Of a stretch of DNA of 63,093 bases, positions 47,595 to 54,620 are shown in pieces. Location: the NCBI RefSeq assembly GCF_017368815.1, contig NZ_JAFNME010000019.1, positions 1 through 63,093 on the forward strand. Direction: 5' to 3'. The notes under the pieces are model-generated. The model had not been told where the DNA came from and did no database searches. It saw nothing but the letters and a program-made list of their open reading frames with translations. The DNA comes from Comamonas denitrificans (GTDB taxonomy: Bacteria > Pseudomonadota > Gammaproteobacteria > Burkholderiales > Burkholderiaceae_C). The translations under genes and the position numbers were made by a program. Position 1 is the stretch's first letter; the number at the start of each line of letters is the position of its first letter.

Positions 47595-48026
47595 ATGAAA
47601 AAAAACTACCTCTCCCACATGCCATACCCGTCCCGCCAAACCGGCTTCACCCTGATTGAGGTCATGATCGTGGTGGCGATCATTGGCATCTTGAGCTCCA
47701 TCGCCTACCCCAGCTACACCGAATACGTGCGCAAGGGCCACCGCGCCAACGCCATGGCAGGGTTGCTGGAAGCGGCACGGTGGATGGAGCGGGCCGCCAC
47801 GGCTACGGGGACGTATCCCGTGACGGCCAACTTCCCTGCCAACTTAAAAACTGTGGAAGGTGACCGCTACGATATTGCTGCAGTGTCTGACGGTGCCACT
47901 TTTACTCTGACGGCTACCCCAAAAGGAGCGCAATCCGGTGATAAATGCGGTAATTTCACCCTGACCAATACCGGTGCAAAGGATGTGAGCGTCAGCGGCA
48001 AAAAGGCCGAATGCTGGGGGAAATAA
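47595..48026 (+). CDS. pilE: Type IV pilin PilE (minor pilin at the end of the operon)
   Basis: A 143-residue prepilin with leader [21 protein letters not shown] (phenylalanine +1, glutamate +5) and [20 protein letters not shown]. The C-terminal pair of cysteines (GDKCGNF and KKAECWGK) forms the expected disulfide. As the last gene after pilY1 it is the PilE that belongs to the minor-pilin priming complex rather than the major pilin. ATG at 47595 has an AAGGGA site. Its last codon and stop codon are the first bases of a 93-bp duplicated sequence that also contains the beginning of ribD. Confidence 0.92.
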   Translation: MKKNYLSHMPYPSRQTGFTLIEVMIVVAIIGILSSIAYPSYTEYVRKGHRANAMAGLLEAARWMERAATATGTYPVTANFPANLKTVEGDRYDIAAVSDGATFTLTATPKGAQSGDKCGNFTLTNTGAKDVSVSGKKAECWGK

Positions 48027-48113
48027 TGCTCTAGCATTCACGGCATGACTGACCATGCTATTTACATGCAAGAAGCGCTTGGGCTGGCCGCCCAGGCGCT
48101 TTTTTTATCCAAT
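48021..48113 (+). pseudogene. Duplicated pilE-ribD junction, left copy (truncated ribD head)
   Basis: These 93 bases match 48773-48865 at all but one position. The repeat begins with the final AAA-TAA of pilE, includes the intergenic bases, and ends 23 codons into a ribD reading frame beginning ATG at 48045. After base 48113 the frame diverges from ribD, so this is a dead ribD head. The toxin-antitoxin module lies between the two copies. Confidence 0.9.
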
Positions 48114-48119
48114 TGCAAA

Positions 48120-48141
48120 ATCGTGAACGAACGATTACGAT
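48120..48141. promoter_or_regulatory. ATCGT...ACGAT repeats, candidate operator of the toxin-antitoxin pair
   Basis: ATCGTGAACGAACGATTACG contains an inverted pair ATCGT/ACGAT and a second ACGAT, between the duplicated ribD head and the toxin start. The position suits autoregulation by the antitoxin; this is inference. Confidence 0.35.
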
Positions 48142-48147
48142 TGGGCC

Positions 48148-48447
48148 ATGTATATAGTCAAGCAACTGCCGGAGTTTTCCCTCTGGCTGTCCAGCCTGCG
48201 TGACGGCATGACACGCCGCCGCCTTGCACGACGGCTGGAAAAGGTGCAACGCGGCCTTCTGGGGGATGTGCAGCCCGTGGGAGAAGGCGTATATGAGATG
48301 CGTGAGTTCTTTGGCCCTGGCTGGCGCATGTATTACGTACAGCGCGGTGACGTGCTGATTGTCATGTTGGCCGGTGGCGACAAATCCACCCAGCAGGCCG
48401 ATATCACCCACGCAATCGCTCTGGCCCAAACTATCGAAGGAGTATGA
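48148..48447 (+). CDS. RelE/ParE-superfamily toxin (HigB-like addiction module killer)
   Basis: A 99-residue toxin of the RelE/ParE type, in the subgroup often called addiction-module killer protein: LPEFSLWLSSLRDGMTRRRL, then RLEKVQRGLLGDVQPVGEGVYE, then FFGPGWRMYYVQRGDVLIVM, LLAGGDKSTQQADI-like. The conserved arginine-tyrosine in WRMYYVQ is probably catalytic or structural. It precedes its antitoxin, with an ATGA overlap. The pair lies in 660 bases inserted between pilE and ribD, bounded by a 93-bp direct repeat. Confidence 0.88.
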   Translation: MYIVKQLPEFSLWLSSLRDGMTRRRLARRLEKVQRGLLGDVQPVGEGVYEMREFFGPGWRMYYVQRGDVLIVMLAGGDKSTQQADITHAIALAQTIEGV

Positions 48448-48758
48448 GCATGACCAAGAAGATGAACGTCGCCGATCTGCCTGAGTTCGATATGGCCGAA
48501 CACCTGGACAGTGACCTGGCGATTGCCGAATACCTCAGCATCGTTCTGGAAGAAAACGATCCTGCCGAGCTGACCCACGCACTGGGAACCATTGCCCGCG
48601 CCCGTGGAATGACCGAGGTGGCCCGCGCCAGCGGCCTGACGCGCGAGGCGTTGTACAAGGCCCTGCGTCCTACATCCCAACCGCGCTTTGACACCATCAT
48701 GAAGGTGCTGCAGGCAATGGGATTGCAATTCAGTGTGCAAGCTGTTAAGCAATCTTGA
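48444..48758 (+). CDS. HigA-like antitoxin with XRE-type helix-turn-helix
   Basis: A 104-residue antitoxin paired with the preceding toxin. The C-terminal helix-turn-helix reads GTIARARGMTEVARASGLTR, followed by EALYKALRPTSQPRFDTIMK, typical of the putative addiction-module antidote family. The N-terminal FDMAEHLDSDLAIAEYLSIVL is the toxin-binding arm. The ATG at 48444 overlaps the toxin stop; an alternative start at 48450 is possible. It is expected to repress its own operon. Confidence 0.88.
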   Translation: MSMTKKMNVADLPEFDMAEHLDSDLAIAEYLSIVLEENDPAELTHALGTIARARGMTEVARASGLTREALYKALRPTSQPRFDTIMKVLQAMGLQFSVQAVKQS

Positions 48759-48772
48759 GCCGCATGGCGCAC

Positions 48773-48865
48773 AAATAATGCTCTAGCATTCACAGCATGA
48801 CTGACCATGCTATTTACATGCAAGAAGCGCTTGGGCTGGCCGCCCAGGCGCTTTTTTTATCCAAT
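48773..48865 (+). repeat. Duplicated pilE-ribD junction, right copy (functional ribD head)
   Basis: This copy includes the real ribD start at 48797. It starts with AAATAATG, the bases that at 48021 form the end of pilE. The single difference from the left copy is G/A in CATTCACRGC. The two copies bracket 659 bases containing only the toxin-antitoxin pair. Confidence 0.92.
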
Positions 48866-49930
48866 CCCAATCCACGTGTCGGCTGCGTGCTGGTGGGCCG
48901 CAGCGGCGCGGTCATTGGCCGGGGTTTTACCCAACAGGCCGGAGGGCCGCATGCCGAAGTGATGGCGCTGCGCGATGCCGCCGCACAGGGGCACAGCACC
49001 CAGGGGGCCACGGCGTATGTGACGCTGGAGCCCTGCGCCCACCACGGGCGCACCGGGCCATGCTGCGAGGCGCTGATTGCCGCCGGGGTGGCCCAGGTGG
49101 TAGGGGCGCTGACCGACCCCAATCCCCAGGTGGCGGGCCAGGGTTTTGCCCGGCTGCAGGCGGCAGGGGTGGCCGTTGAAGTGGGGCCAGGGGCGGCGGC
49201 TTCGCGGGCGCTGAATATTGGTTTTTTTAGCCGCATGGAGCGGGGCCGCCCGTGGGTGCGGCTGAAGGCCGCTACGTCGCTGGACGGGGCCACCGCCCTG
49301 GGCAATGGGGCCAGCCAATGGATTACCAGCCCAGCGGCACGGGCCGATGGCCACCACTGGCGGGCGCGGGCCTGTGCGGTGCTGACGGGGATTGGCACGA
49401 TTTTGGCGGACGACCCGCAGCTGAACGTTCGCGCCGTGGCCACGCCGCGCCAGCCGCAGGTGGTGGTGGTCGATAGCCAGTTGCGCATACCGCTGGATGC
49501 TAAGGTTTTAAGAGCTGGTAGCGCTTGTATTATCTATACTTCAGTATTAAATATACAAAAAACCAAACAATTACAAGCGCTAGGCGCTACTGTTATTCAT
49601 CTACCCAGTGCCCAAGGGCAAGTGGATTTGGCGGCGATGCTGGCCGATTTAGGGCAGCGCTCGATCAATGAGTTGCATGTTGAGGCGGGAGCCATCCTCA
49701 ACGGTGCTTTGCTGGCGCAGGGGCTGGTCGATGAGTTGTTGCTGTATTTGGCCCCCACGCTGTTGGGCCAGGGCTGCAAAGGCATGGCGGCACTGGGGCC
49801 ACTGCAAGATTTAGGCCAAGCGCTGCCCTGGCAGTTTCACGAGGTCACCCCTATTGGCCCAGATTTGCGGGTGCTGGCACGCCAGCCGACATCGGCTGTT
49901 GGCAGCGCTGCAGGGCCAACCACTGGGTAA
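48797..49930 (+). CDS. ribD: Bifunctional diaminohydroxyphosphoribosylaminopyrimidine deaminase/5-amino-6-(5-phosphoribosylamino)uracil reductase RibD
   Basis: A 377-residue enzyme for steps two and three of riboflavin synthesis. The deaminase domain (1-145) has the zinc ligands in GGPHAEVMALRDA and PCAHHGRTGPCCEAL. The reductase domain follows (GRPWVRLKAATSLDGATAL, ITSPAARADGHHWRARA, NELHVEAGAILNGALL). Bases 49503-49597 are AT-rich and include inverted GGTAGCGCTTGTA/TACAAGCGCTAGG words of the window's repeat family, read in frame between the reductase strands. The C-terminus overlaps the convergent dusC by 80 bases and its last 15 residues are not conserved in type. Its head is duplicated upstream at 48021. 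Confidence 0.93.
   Translation: MTDHAIYMQEALGLAAQALFLSNPNPRVGCVLVGRSGAVIGRGFTQQAGGPHAEVMALRDAAAQGHSTQGATAYVTLEPCAHHGRTGPCCEALIAAGVAQVVGALTDPNPQVAGQGFARLQAAGVAVEVGPGAAASRALNIGFFSRMERGRPWVRLKAATSLDGATALGNGASQWITSPAARADGHHWRARACAVLTGIGTILADDPQLNVRAVATPRQPQVVVVDSQLRIPLDAKVLRAGSACIIYTSVLNIQKTKQLQALGATVIHLPSAQGQVDLAAMLADLGQRSINELHVEAGAILNGALLAQGLVDELLLYLAPTLLGQGCKGMAALGPLQDLGQALPWQFHEVTPIGPDLRVLARQPTSAVGSAAGPTTG
49503..49600 (+). repeat. AGCGCTTGTA palindrome inside ribD
   Basis: AGAGCTGGTAGCGCTTGTA (from 49511) and TACAAGCGCTAGGCGCTAC (near 49574-49592) are inverted and enclose an AT-rich core. The stretch keeps the ribD frame (AGSACIIYTSVLNIQKTKQL). Confidence 0.6.
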
Positions 49931-50885
49931 TGAGTGTTTGGTCGGTCATCACCCGCACTTGTTGGTAGGCGGTTTCCGCCTCGGGGTAGCGGCGGCGCAG
50001 CAGGTTAAGCCATTGCTTTAGCCGCCCAGCCCGCTGGTTGGGGGTGAGGCGCTGACAAACCCAATCCCAAAACTGCTGCATGTGCGGCAAGAGTGCCGCC
50101 CACGGCACCGCCGCTGGCTGAATGGGCGCAACGCTATCGGCAGCAGGGACACCGTGAACGACAGCAGCGCGAATGGCCAGGGCCAAGCCGGGGTCGGCCA
50201 CGCTGCCTCGGCCCAGCATCAAATCGGTGCAGCCGGATTGCTCGCGGCAGCGCAAAGCGTCTTGCACGGTCCAGATTTCACCATTGGCGATGATGCGAAT
50301 CTGCGGGCCAACGGCTGCGCGGATCAGCGGGATTTGCTCCCAGTAGGCGGGCGGGCGGTAGCCATCGGCCTTGGTGCGGGCGTGAACGACCAGCTCACAC
50401 GCGCCGTTTTCTACCATGGCCTGGGCGCATTCGCGCATCAGGCCCCGGTCGTCAAAACCCAGGCGCATTTTGGCCGATACCGGCAAATGCGCTGGCACGG
50501 CACGGCGCACGGCTGCCACCAGGCGGGCGATGTTTTCAGGGTCTTGCAGCATGGAGGCACCGCCACCGTGGCGGTTCACAGTGCGGGCCGGGCAGCCAAA
50601 ATTCAGGTCAATCCCCTCCGGCCCCAAGGTGGCGAGGAAGGCGGCGTTTTCAGCCATGCTGACGGGGTCTGAGCCCAGCAATTGCGCCCGCACTGGCACA
50701 CCCGCCAGGGTGCGGCTGCCATGGGCCAACTCGGGCATGTAACGCAAAAAAACACGCTCCGGCAAGAGCGTGCCACTGATGCGGATAAATTCAGAAACGC
50801 AGCGATCGGCCCCGCCAATGCGGGTGAGGACATCGCGCAGCACAAAGTCGAGCAACCCCTCCATCGGGGCAAGAAGCAATTGCAT
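49851..50885 (-). CDS. dusC: tRNA-dihydrouridine(16) synthase DusC
   Basis: A 344-residue flavoenzyme that reduces a uridine of tRNA to dihydrouridine. The start MQLLLAPMEGLLDFVLRDVL is typical of DusC, the subfamily that modifies U16. The catalytic cysteine is in IDLNFGCPARTVNRHGGGAS, and FMN-binding residues are in HARTKADGYRPPAYW, IIANGEIWTVQDAL and LMLGRGSVADPGLA. The C-terminal helical domain (about 260-330) is present. The last 27 codons overlap the end of ribD on the other strand. A decayed copy of the dusC head is found beyond the carbonic anhydrase gene. Confidence 0.9.
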   Translation of the reverse strand: MQLLLAPMEGLLDFVLRDVLTRIGGADRCVSEFIRISGTLLPERVFLRYMPELAHGSRTLAGVPVRAQLLGSDPVSMAENAAFLATLGPEGIDLNFGCPARTVNRHGGGASMLQDPENIARLVAAVRRAVPAHLPVSAKMRLGFDDRGLMRECAQAMVENGACELVVHARTKADGYRPPAYWEQIPLIRAAVGPQIRIIANGEIWTVQDALRCREQSGCTDLMLGRGSVADPGLALAIRAAVVHGVPAADSVAPIQPAAVPWAALLPHMQQFWDWVCQRLTPNQRAGRLKQWLNLLRRRYPEAETAYQQVRVMTDQTLITQWLALQRCQQPMSAGVPAPANLGQ

Positions 50886-50951
50886 GGCAGGTGGGTGGTA
50901 AATCTATTCAACGCGCAGCAGAAAGAGGCATCACGCGATTGCCATAGTGAG

Positions 50952-50978
50952 TTTTATATTCGCGTTTTGAATATAAAA
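50952..50978. terminator. AT-rich hairpin between dusC and carbonic anhydrase genes
   Basis: TTTTATATTC and GAATATAAAA, perfect ten-base arms with a seven-base loop, 65 bases beyond the dusC start. It may terminate the carbonic anhydrase transcript or act as an operator; position alone does not decide. Confidence 0.5.
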
Positions 50979-51049
50979 ATCTTCTCAGTAAAAATCAGCA
51001 ATTATTGAAGTTGCCAGCGCACAAACAGCAACGCCCCTCTGTTCGCTCG

Positions 51050-51799
51050 CTACGCAACAATTTCCACACGCCCTGTCTCAAGGTGGTACAGGCCACCAAG
51101 GACTTTCAATTTTTGAGCCTGCACCGCCTTGCTCAGTACGGGCGTAGCTTCTTGCAGTCGCTGAACGTTTTGCTTGATATTGACGATGGTTGCTGCTTGC
51201 GCCAAAGAGCCTTCGTGGGGCTCGGCTGCAGCGGCACGCACCGCTGGCATCAGCGCTGTGACGATGCTTTGAATGTGACCGGGAAATTCTGCCTGCTTTT
51301 CCAGTGCATTGACCGTTGCGCTCACAGCACCGCAACTGGTGTGGCCCAGCACCAAAATAACCGGGGAATGAAGGGCGGCCACGCCATATTCAAGGCTTGC
51401 CAAAATATCCGGCGTGACATAGTTGCCGGCCACGCGCGTCACGAAAAGATCGCCTCTTTCCTCGTCAAAACACAGCTCGGGACTGACGCGTGAATCCGCA
51501 CAACTCAAAACGCAGGCGTATGGATTTTGTCCGCCCACCAGTGCCGCACGCGTCACGCTGAATTTTCGAACCTCGGTCTTGCCAGAGGTATAGCGCTTGT
51601 TACCTTCCAGCAAGCGCTGGATGGCCTGATCCGGAGACAGTACGTTAGCGGGTTTGGGTGGTGATTTTGCGTGAGATATTCCAGACATTGCTGAAAGACC
51701 CAACAGGGAGAACGCCCCCATCGCACCAAGAACAGCCCGTCTGGAGGGAGGCACAACCGCTTTGGTCAAGGTATTGCCCGCTAGGCACAAATTGCACAT
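51050..51799 (-). CDS. Exported beta-class carbonic anhydrase
   Basis: A 249-residue enzyme that interconverts carbon dioxide and bicarbonate. The zinc ligands are visible: Cys and Asp-Arg dyad in CVLSCADSRVSPE, then His and Cys in LGHTSCGAVSAT. The N-terminus has a twin-arginine-like export signal (PPSRRAVLGAMGAFSLLGLSA), so it is probably periplasmic or at the membrane. GNYVTPDILASLEYGVAALHSP is typical of this exported bacterial subgroup. The gene lies alone between dusC and a decayed duplicate of the dusC head, and looks like an insertion. Codon use is slightly more AT-rich than that of dusC. Confidence 0.9.
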   Translation of the reverse strand: MCNLCLAGNTLTKAVVPPSRRAVLGAMGAFSLLGLSAMSGISHAKSPPKPANVLSPDQAIQRLLEGNKRYTSGKTEVRKFSVTRAALVGGQNPYACVLSCADSRVSPELCFDEERGDLFVTRVAGNYVTPDILASLEYGVAALHSPVILVLGHTSCGAVSATVNALEKQAEFPGHIQSIVTALMPAVRAAAAEPHEGSLAQAATIVNIKQNVQRLQEATPVLSKAVQAQKLKVLGGLYHLETGRVEIVA

Positions 51800-51839
51800 T
51801 TCTTCACTCCTTAATACAGCCTACAGCCGGTTTTGCAGA

Positions 51840-51985
51840 CTACACGCCGAAAGCGGTTTGAGCAACACCGCGTATTTTTTCAGCTGCCCCTCCAGCAGAG
51901 ACAAAAAACAATTGCATGGCAGGTGGGGTGGCGAATCTGTGCAACGTGCCGCACCGCGAGGGGTCACGCGCTTGTCATAAAGGGG
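51840..51985 (-). pseudogene. Decayed duplicate of the dusC head and upstream sequence
   Basis: From 51918 leftwards, the minus strand reads an ATGCAATTG start followed by about 55 bases that match the dusC head imperfectly (frame MQLFFVSAGG against MQLLLAPMEG), ending in an early stop. To the right, GGCAGGTGGGGTGGCGAATC and a CACGCG-TTG-CATA string match the bases just upstream of the real dusC start at 50886-50946. Drift is far greater than in the ribD duplicate. The rest of this 236-base gap (51800-52035) shows no gene. Confidence 0.7.
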
Positions 51986-52035
51986 GGGTGCAATAGCGGC
52001 TATCTCAACACGCTCTGGGACGGACCGGATACTTC

Positions 52036-52560
52036 ATGATTTTGCAGAAAACCGCCAAAGCCTTGGACGAACTTCAGCCCGGTTCCCGAAAGTTGCCCCA
52101 GCGGGCACGAACGGTGCTATTGCTGGCAGACGGCAAGACGTTGGCGCAACTGCACGCTTTGCTGGGCGGCGATCATGCCGCAGTCGCCCAGACGTTGGTA
52201 GCACAAGGGTATCTGCAACTGGAAAATGGCTCGGAGGTCTCTCCATCGGCCTTTTCACCAACCCAGCAAACCACTGCGCAGACCCCTCAGCCGGGGGCTG
52301 CAGCAGCCAGCCTGTCCATGGCCGGCACCCGCATGTATTTGTTTGACCTGTGCGAGCGCCTGTTTGCCAATCGCCATGAAATGCTGGCCCAGTCACTGCG
52401 GGCCCAGCTGCGCGAGGCCCGCGATCTGGCGGCGCTGCGCTGCGCAGGACTGGCCCTGCTGCAGGCCGTGCAATCCCATGCCGGAGAGGAACGGGCCGCG
52501 ACACTGCGCGAACAACTAAGAGGTTTGCTGGACGAGGCCCCCCAAGCGCAGCCGGCCTAA
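52036..52560 (+). CDS. Hypothetical protein, 174 residues
   Basis: I do not recognise a family. A basic N-terminal third looks like a small winged-helix (LPQRARTVLLLADGKTLAQLHALLG, then AAVAQTLVAQGYLQLE), then a Gln/Thr/Pro linker (about 70-95) leads to a helical C-terminal half rich in Ala, Leu and Arg (LCERLFANRHEMLAQSLRAQ, DLAALRCAGLALLQAVQSHA). No signal or membrane segment. A role in regulation is possible but not shown. Its stop codon TAA is the beginning of a solo copy of the MITE end palindrome, which may have set the present C-terminus (ending AQPA). Confidence 0.65.
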   Translation: MILQKTAKALDELQPGSRKLPQRARTVLLLADGKTLAQLHALLGGDHAAVAQTLVAQGYLQLENGSEVSPSAFSPTQQTTAQTPQPGAAAASLSMAGTRMYLFDLCERLFANRHEMLAQSLRAQLREARDLAALRCAGLALLQAVQSHAGEERAATLREQLRGLLDEAPQAQPA

Positions 52561-52577
52561 GAACGTGTTCACGATCT
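52560..52577. repeat. Solo MITE end palindrome overlapping a stop codon
   Basis: AGAACGTGTTCACGATCT, nearly palindromic, starts on the last base of the stop codon of the 174-residue gene. It is the second solo copy that coincides with a stop codon; the other is at 16751-16768. Confidence 0.7.
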
Positions 52578-52603
52578 AAGCCACGCGCAGGGACTGCCTC
52601 AAG

Positions 52604-53797
52604 CTACACCGCCAGCCGCCACAGGGACGTGACCTCTGCCGCGCGGGCGCTGTGCAGCGGGTCGCTGGCGTTCTGGGCTTTGCGATGGTGCGGGCGAATG
52701 TCCAATCGGCCAACCACGCGCAGGCCAGCGGCTTCGGTCCACGCCAATAGATCGGCGCGGCTGCGCAGGCCAAGGTGCTCGGCCAAGTCAGACAAAATCA
52801 GCCAGCCCTCGCCCCCTGGGCGCAGGTGGGCCGCCAGCCCGGCCAAAAAACCACGCAGCATGCGGCTATCGGGGTCGTACACGGCTTGCTCCAGGCTGGT
52901 TGTGGCCCGCACGGGCAACCATGGCGGGTTGCAAACAATCAAGTCGGCGTGGCCTGGGGGGAATAAATCAACATTGCACAGCTGCACTTGCGCGGCTACG
53001 CCCAGGCGCTGCACGTTGTCCTGCGCACAGGCCAGCGCCCGCGCGGCATTGTCGGTGGCAATCACCTGGGGCACGCCCCGGCGGGCCAGCACGGCGGCCA
53101 GCACGCCGGTGCCGGTGCCAATGTCCCACGCCACGGCCGCTGTTTGCGTGGCGGTTGCAGGCAGCGGGGCCTGGGCAACCAGATCAACGTATTCCCCACG
53201 CACGGGAGAGAACACGCCGTAATGCGGGTGGATGCGGTCGTAGCCACCCAAGGTTTGCAAGGCTGGAATTTGCACGCCGTTTTTGCGCCACTCGTAGGCG
53301 CTGACAATGCCTTGCAGCTCACGCAGCGCGATCACCCGTGCCGTGCCATCGGCAGGGCCCCAGGCTTGGGTGCAAGCGGCCTGCACATCGGGAGCGCGGC
53401 GCAGGGGAATGCGGTAATCCCCATTCAAAGGAATAAGGATGCTGCCCAAGATATGGGCCCGCCGCGCCTGCACTTGGCGTTGCTGGTGAAAGGCCAAGGC
53501 TGGGGTGGCGGCAGGCGCAGGAGGGTGCGCCGGCTTGGCGTTCTTTTGCGCTTTGCCACGCAGCTTGGGTTTATCCAGGCGGCGCTTGAGCGCCTCCATT
53601 AAATGGCGGGCATTAAAAAAATCACCCTGCCAAAGCAGGGTGCTACCTTCACAAATCAGGTGGTAAGCGGCATCGGCGGCCAAGCGGTCGTCGGCCACCT
53701 GCATGCGCGCGGGCGCAGGCCGCCCGGCTTCGCTGTGCCAAGCCGCGTGCTGCGGCTGGCCGTTTACGTCATCCCATTGCAGCGTGGCATTGGTCAC
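52604..53797 (-). CDS. Class I SAM-dependent methyltransferase with NPPW motif (RsmC/PrmC-like)
   Basis: A 397-residue methyltransferase. The N-terminal part (about 1-150) is accessory; the catalytic domain has the SAM motif VAWDIGTGTGVLAAVLARRG, an acidic end of strand two in VIATDNAARAL, and the catalytic loop LIVCNPPWLPV, which marks methylation of an exocyclic amino group or a glutamine side chain, as in RsmC or PrmC. The target is not clear. GTG at 53797 starts the conserved opening (MTNATLQWDD); a TTG at 53809 that overlaps the upstream acetyltransferase stop is the other option. It is downstream of the acetyltransferase gene and likely co-transcribed with it. Confidence 0.83.
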   Translation of the reverse strand: MTNATLQWDDVNGQPQHAAWHSEAGRPAPARMQVADDRLAADAAYHLICEGSTLLWQGDFFNARHLMEALKRRLDKPKLRGKAQKNAKPAHPPAPAATPALAFHQQRQVQARRAHILGSILIPLNGDYRIPLRRAPDVQAACTQAWGPADGTARVIALRELQGIVSAYEWRKNGVQIPALQTLGGYDRIHPHYGVFSPVRGEYVDLVAQAPLPATATQTAAVAWDIGTGTGVLAAVLARRGVPQVIATDNAARALACAQDNVQRLGVAAQVQLCNVDLFPPGHADLIVCNPPWLPVRATTSLEQAVYDPDSRMLRGFLAGLAAHLRPGGEGWLILSDLAEHLGLRSRADLLAWTEAAGLRVVGRLDIRPHHRKAQNASDPLHSARAAEVTSLWRLAV

Positions 53798-53809
53798 AGC
53801 AGCAGCCAA

Positions 53810-54337
53810 TCAGCCGTTCAAAGTGCGCTGCAGGCGCACTTCTTCAATTTTGATGGGGCCAACCTGGGCGGTTTTGGCGGTGGTCATTTCGCGCTTGAAA
53901 CCGGCCATTTCATGAAAGCGCAGGGCGCGTTCGTTGCGCAGCGGCACCCAGCAGGTCACGTTGGTGCAGCCTTCTTCAAGCAGGCCTTCACGGGCCGCAT
54001 CCCACAGGGTGATGCCCACGCCTTTGTTCCAGTGGGAGGGGGTGGCGTAGATCGCCCAAATTTCACCGGTGGTTTGGCGCGATTTAGGGTCGCGCGAGCG
54101 GTCAAAGCCCACAAAGCCGACGATCTTGTCGCCATCAATGGCAACTTGGACCTGGGGCTCACAAAACTCAATGGCTTCGCGCCAATAGGCCTGGCGCTTT
54201 TCGACGGACGACATGGCTTTGAGTTGATCGTCCGGCACGATGCCTCGGTAAGCCTCAAGTGCAGCAGCAGTATGGATTTGCGCAATGGCCTTGGCATCAC
54301 GAAGCGTAGCGGGGCGAACCTGGTAGTGAGTGGACAT
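53810..54337 (-). CDS. GNAT family N-acetyltransferase
   Basis: A 175-residue GNAT acetyltransferase. The N-terminus YQVRPATLRDAKAIAQIHTAA is typical, and the acetyl-CoA region is in GEIWAIYATPSHWNKGVGITLWDAA, followed by CTNVTCWVPLRNERALRFHEMAGFKRE. The conserved Q/RxxGxG/A signature is replaced by HWNKGVG. The substrate is unknown. ATG at 54337 (MSTHYQV) is chosen; ATG at 54349 would add four residues. The 271-base gap upstream holds a terminator/repeat and no other gene. Confidence 0.87.
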   Translation of the reverse strand: MSTHYQVRPATLRDAKAIAQIHTAAALEAYRGIVPDDQLKAMSSVEKRQAYWREAIEFCEPQVQVAIDGDKIVGFVGFDRSRDPKSRQTTGEIWAIYATPSHWNKGVGITLWDAAREGLLEEGCTNVTCWVPLRNERALRFHEMAGFKREMTTAKTAQVGPIKIEEVRLQRTLNG

Positions 54338-54506
54338 GGGAGCAGACAAAAAATAATAGTTAGGGAAAACGAAAGAACGCGATTGTCTAAGAATTCATTT
54401 TTTTTGCCAGTTTTTGGTGTAGGAATCCATAAACTGAAGTACGGCTGTTGGCCGTTTCTTGCCCTTGTGCAATGGATATGCTAATGCAGAAGGAAAAAAA
54501 TTTTAG

Positions 54507-54590
54507 GAGCTGTCAGCGCTTTGCTGGTAAGCGTTAGAGGGCTAAAACAATGAAAAAATCCTCCCTCTACCAAGAGGGAGGATTGTCAGC
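54507..54590. terminator. Repeat-family palindrome followed by a strong terminator
   Basis: AGCTGTCAGCGCTTTGC with AAGCGTTAGAGGGCT is another member of the AGCGCTT family. Next to it, AATCCTCCCTCT and AGAGGGAGGATT form a stable hairpin whose minus-strand side ends in a T run, serving the membrane-protein gene at 54621. Confidence 0.8.
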
Positions 54591-54620
54591 TGCAGGCAGA
54601 AAACTGCCAGCGATCCAGGT

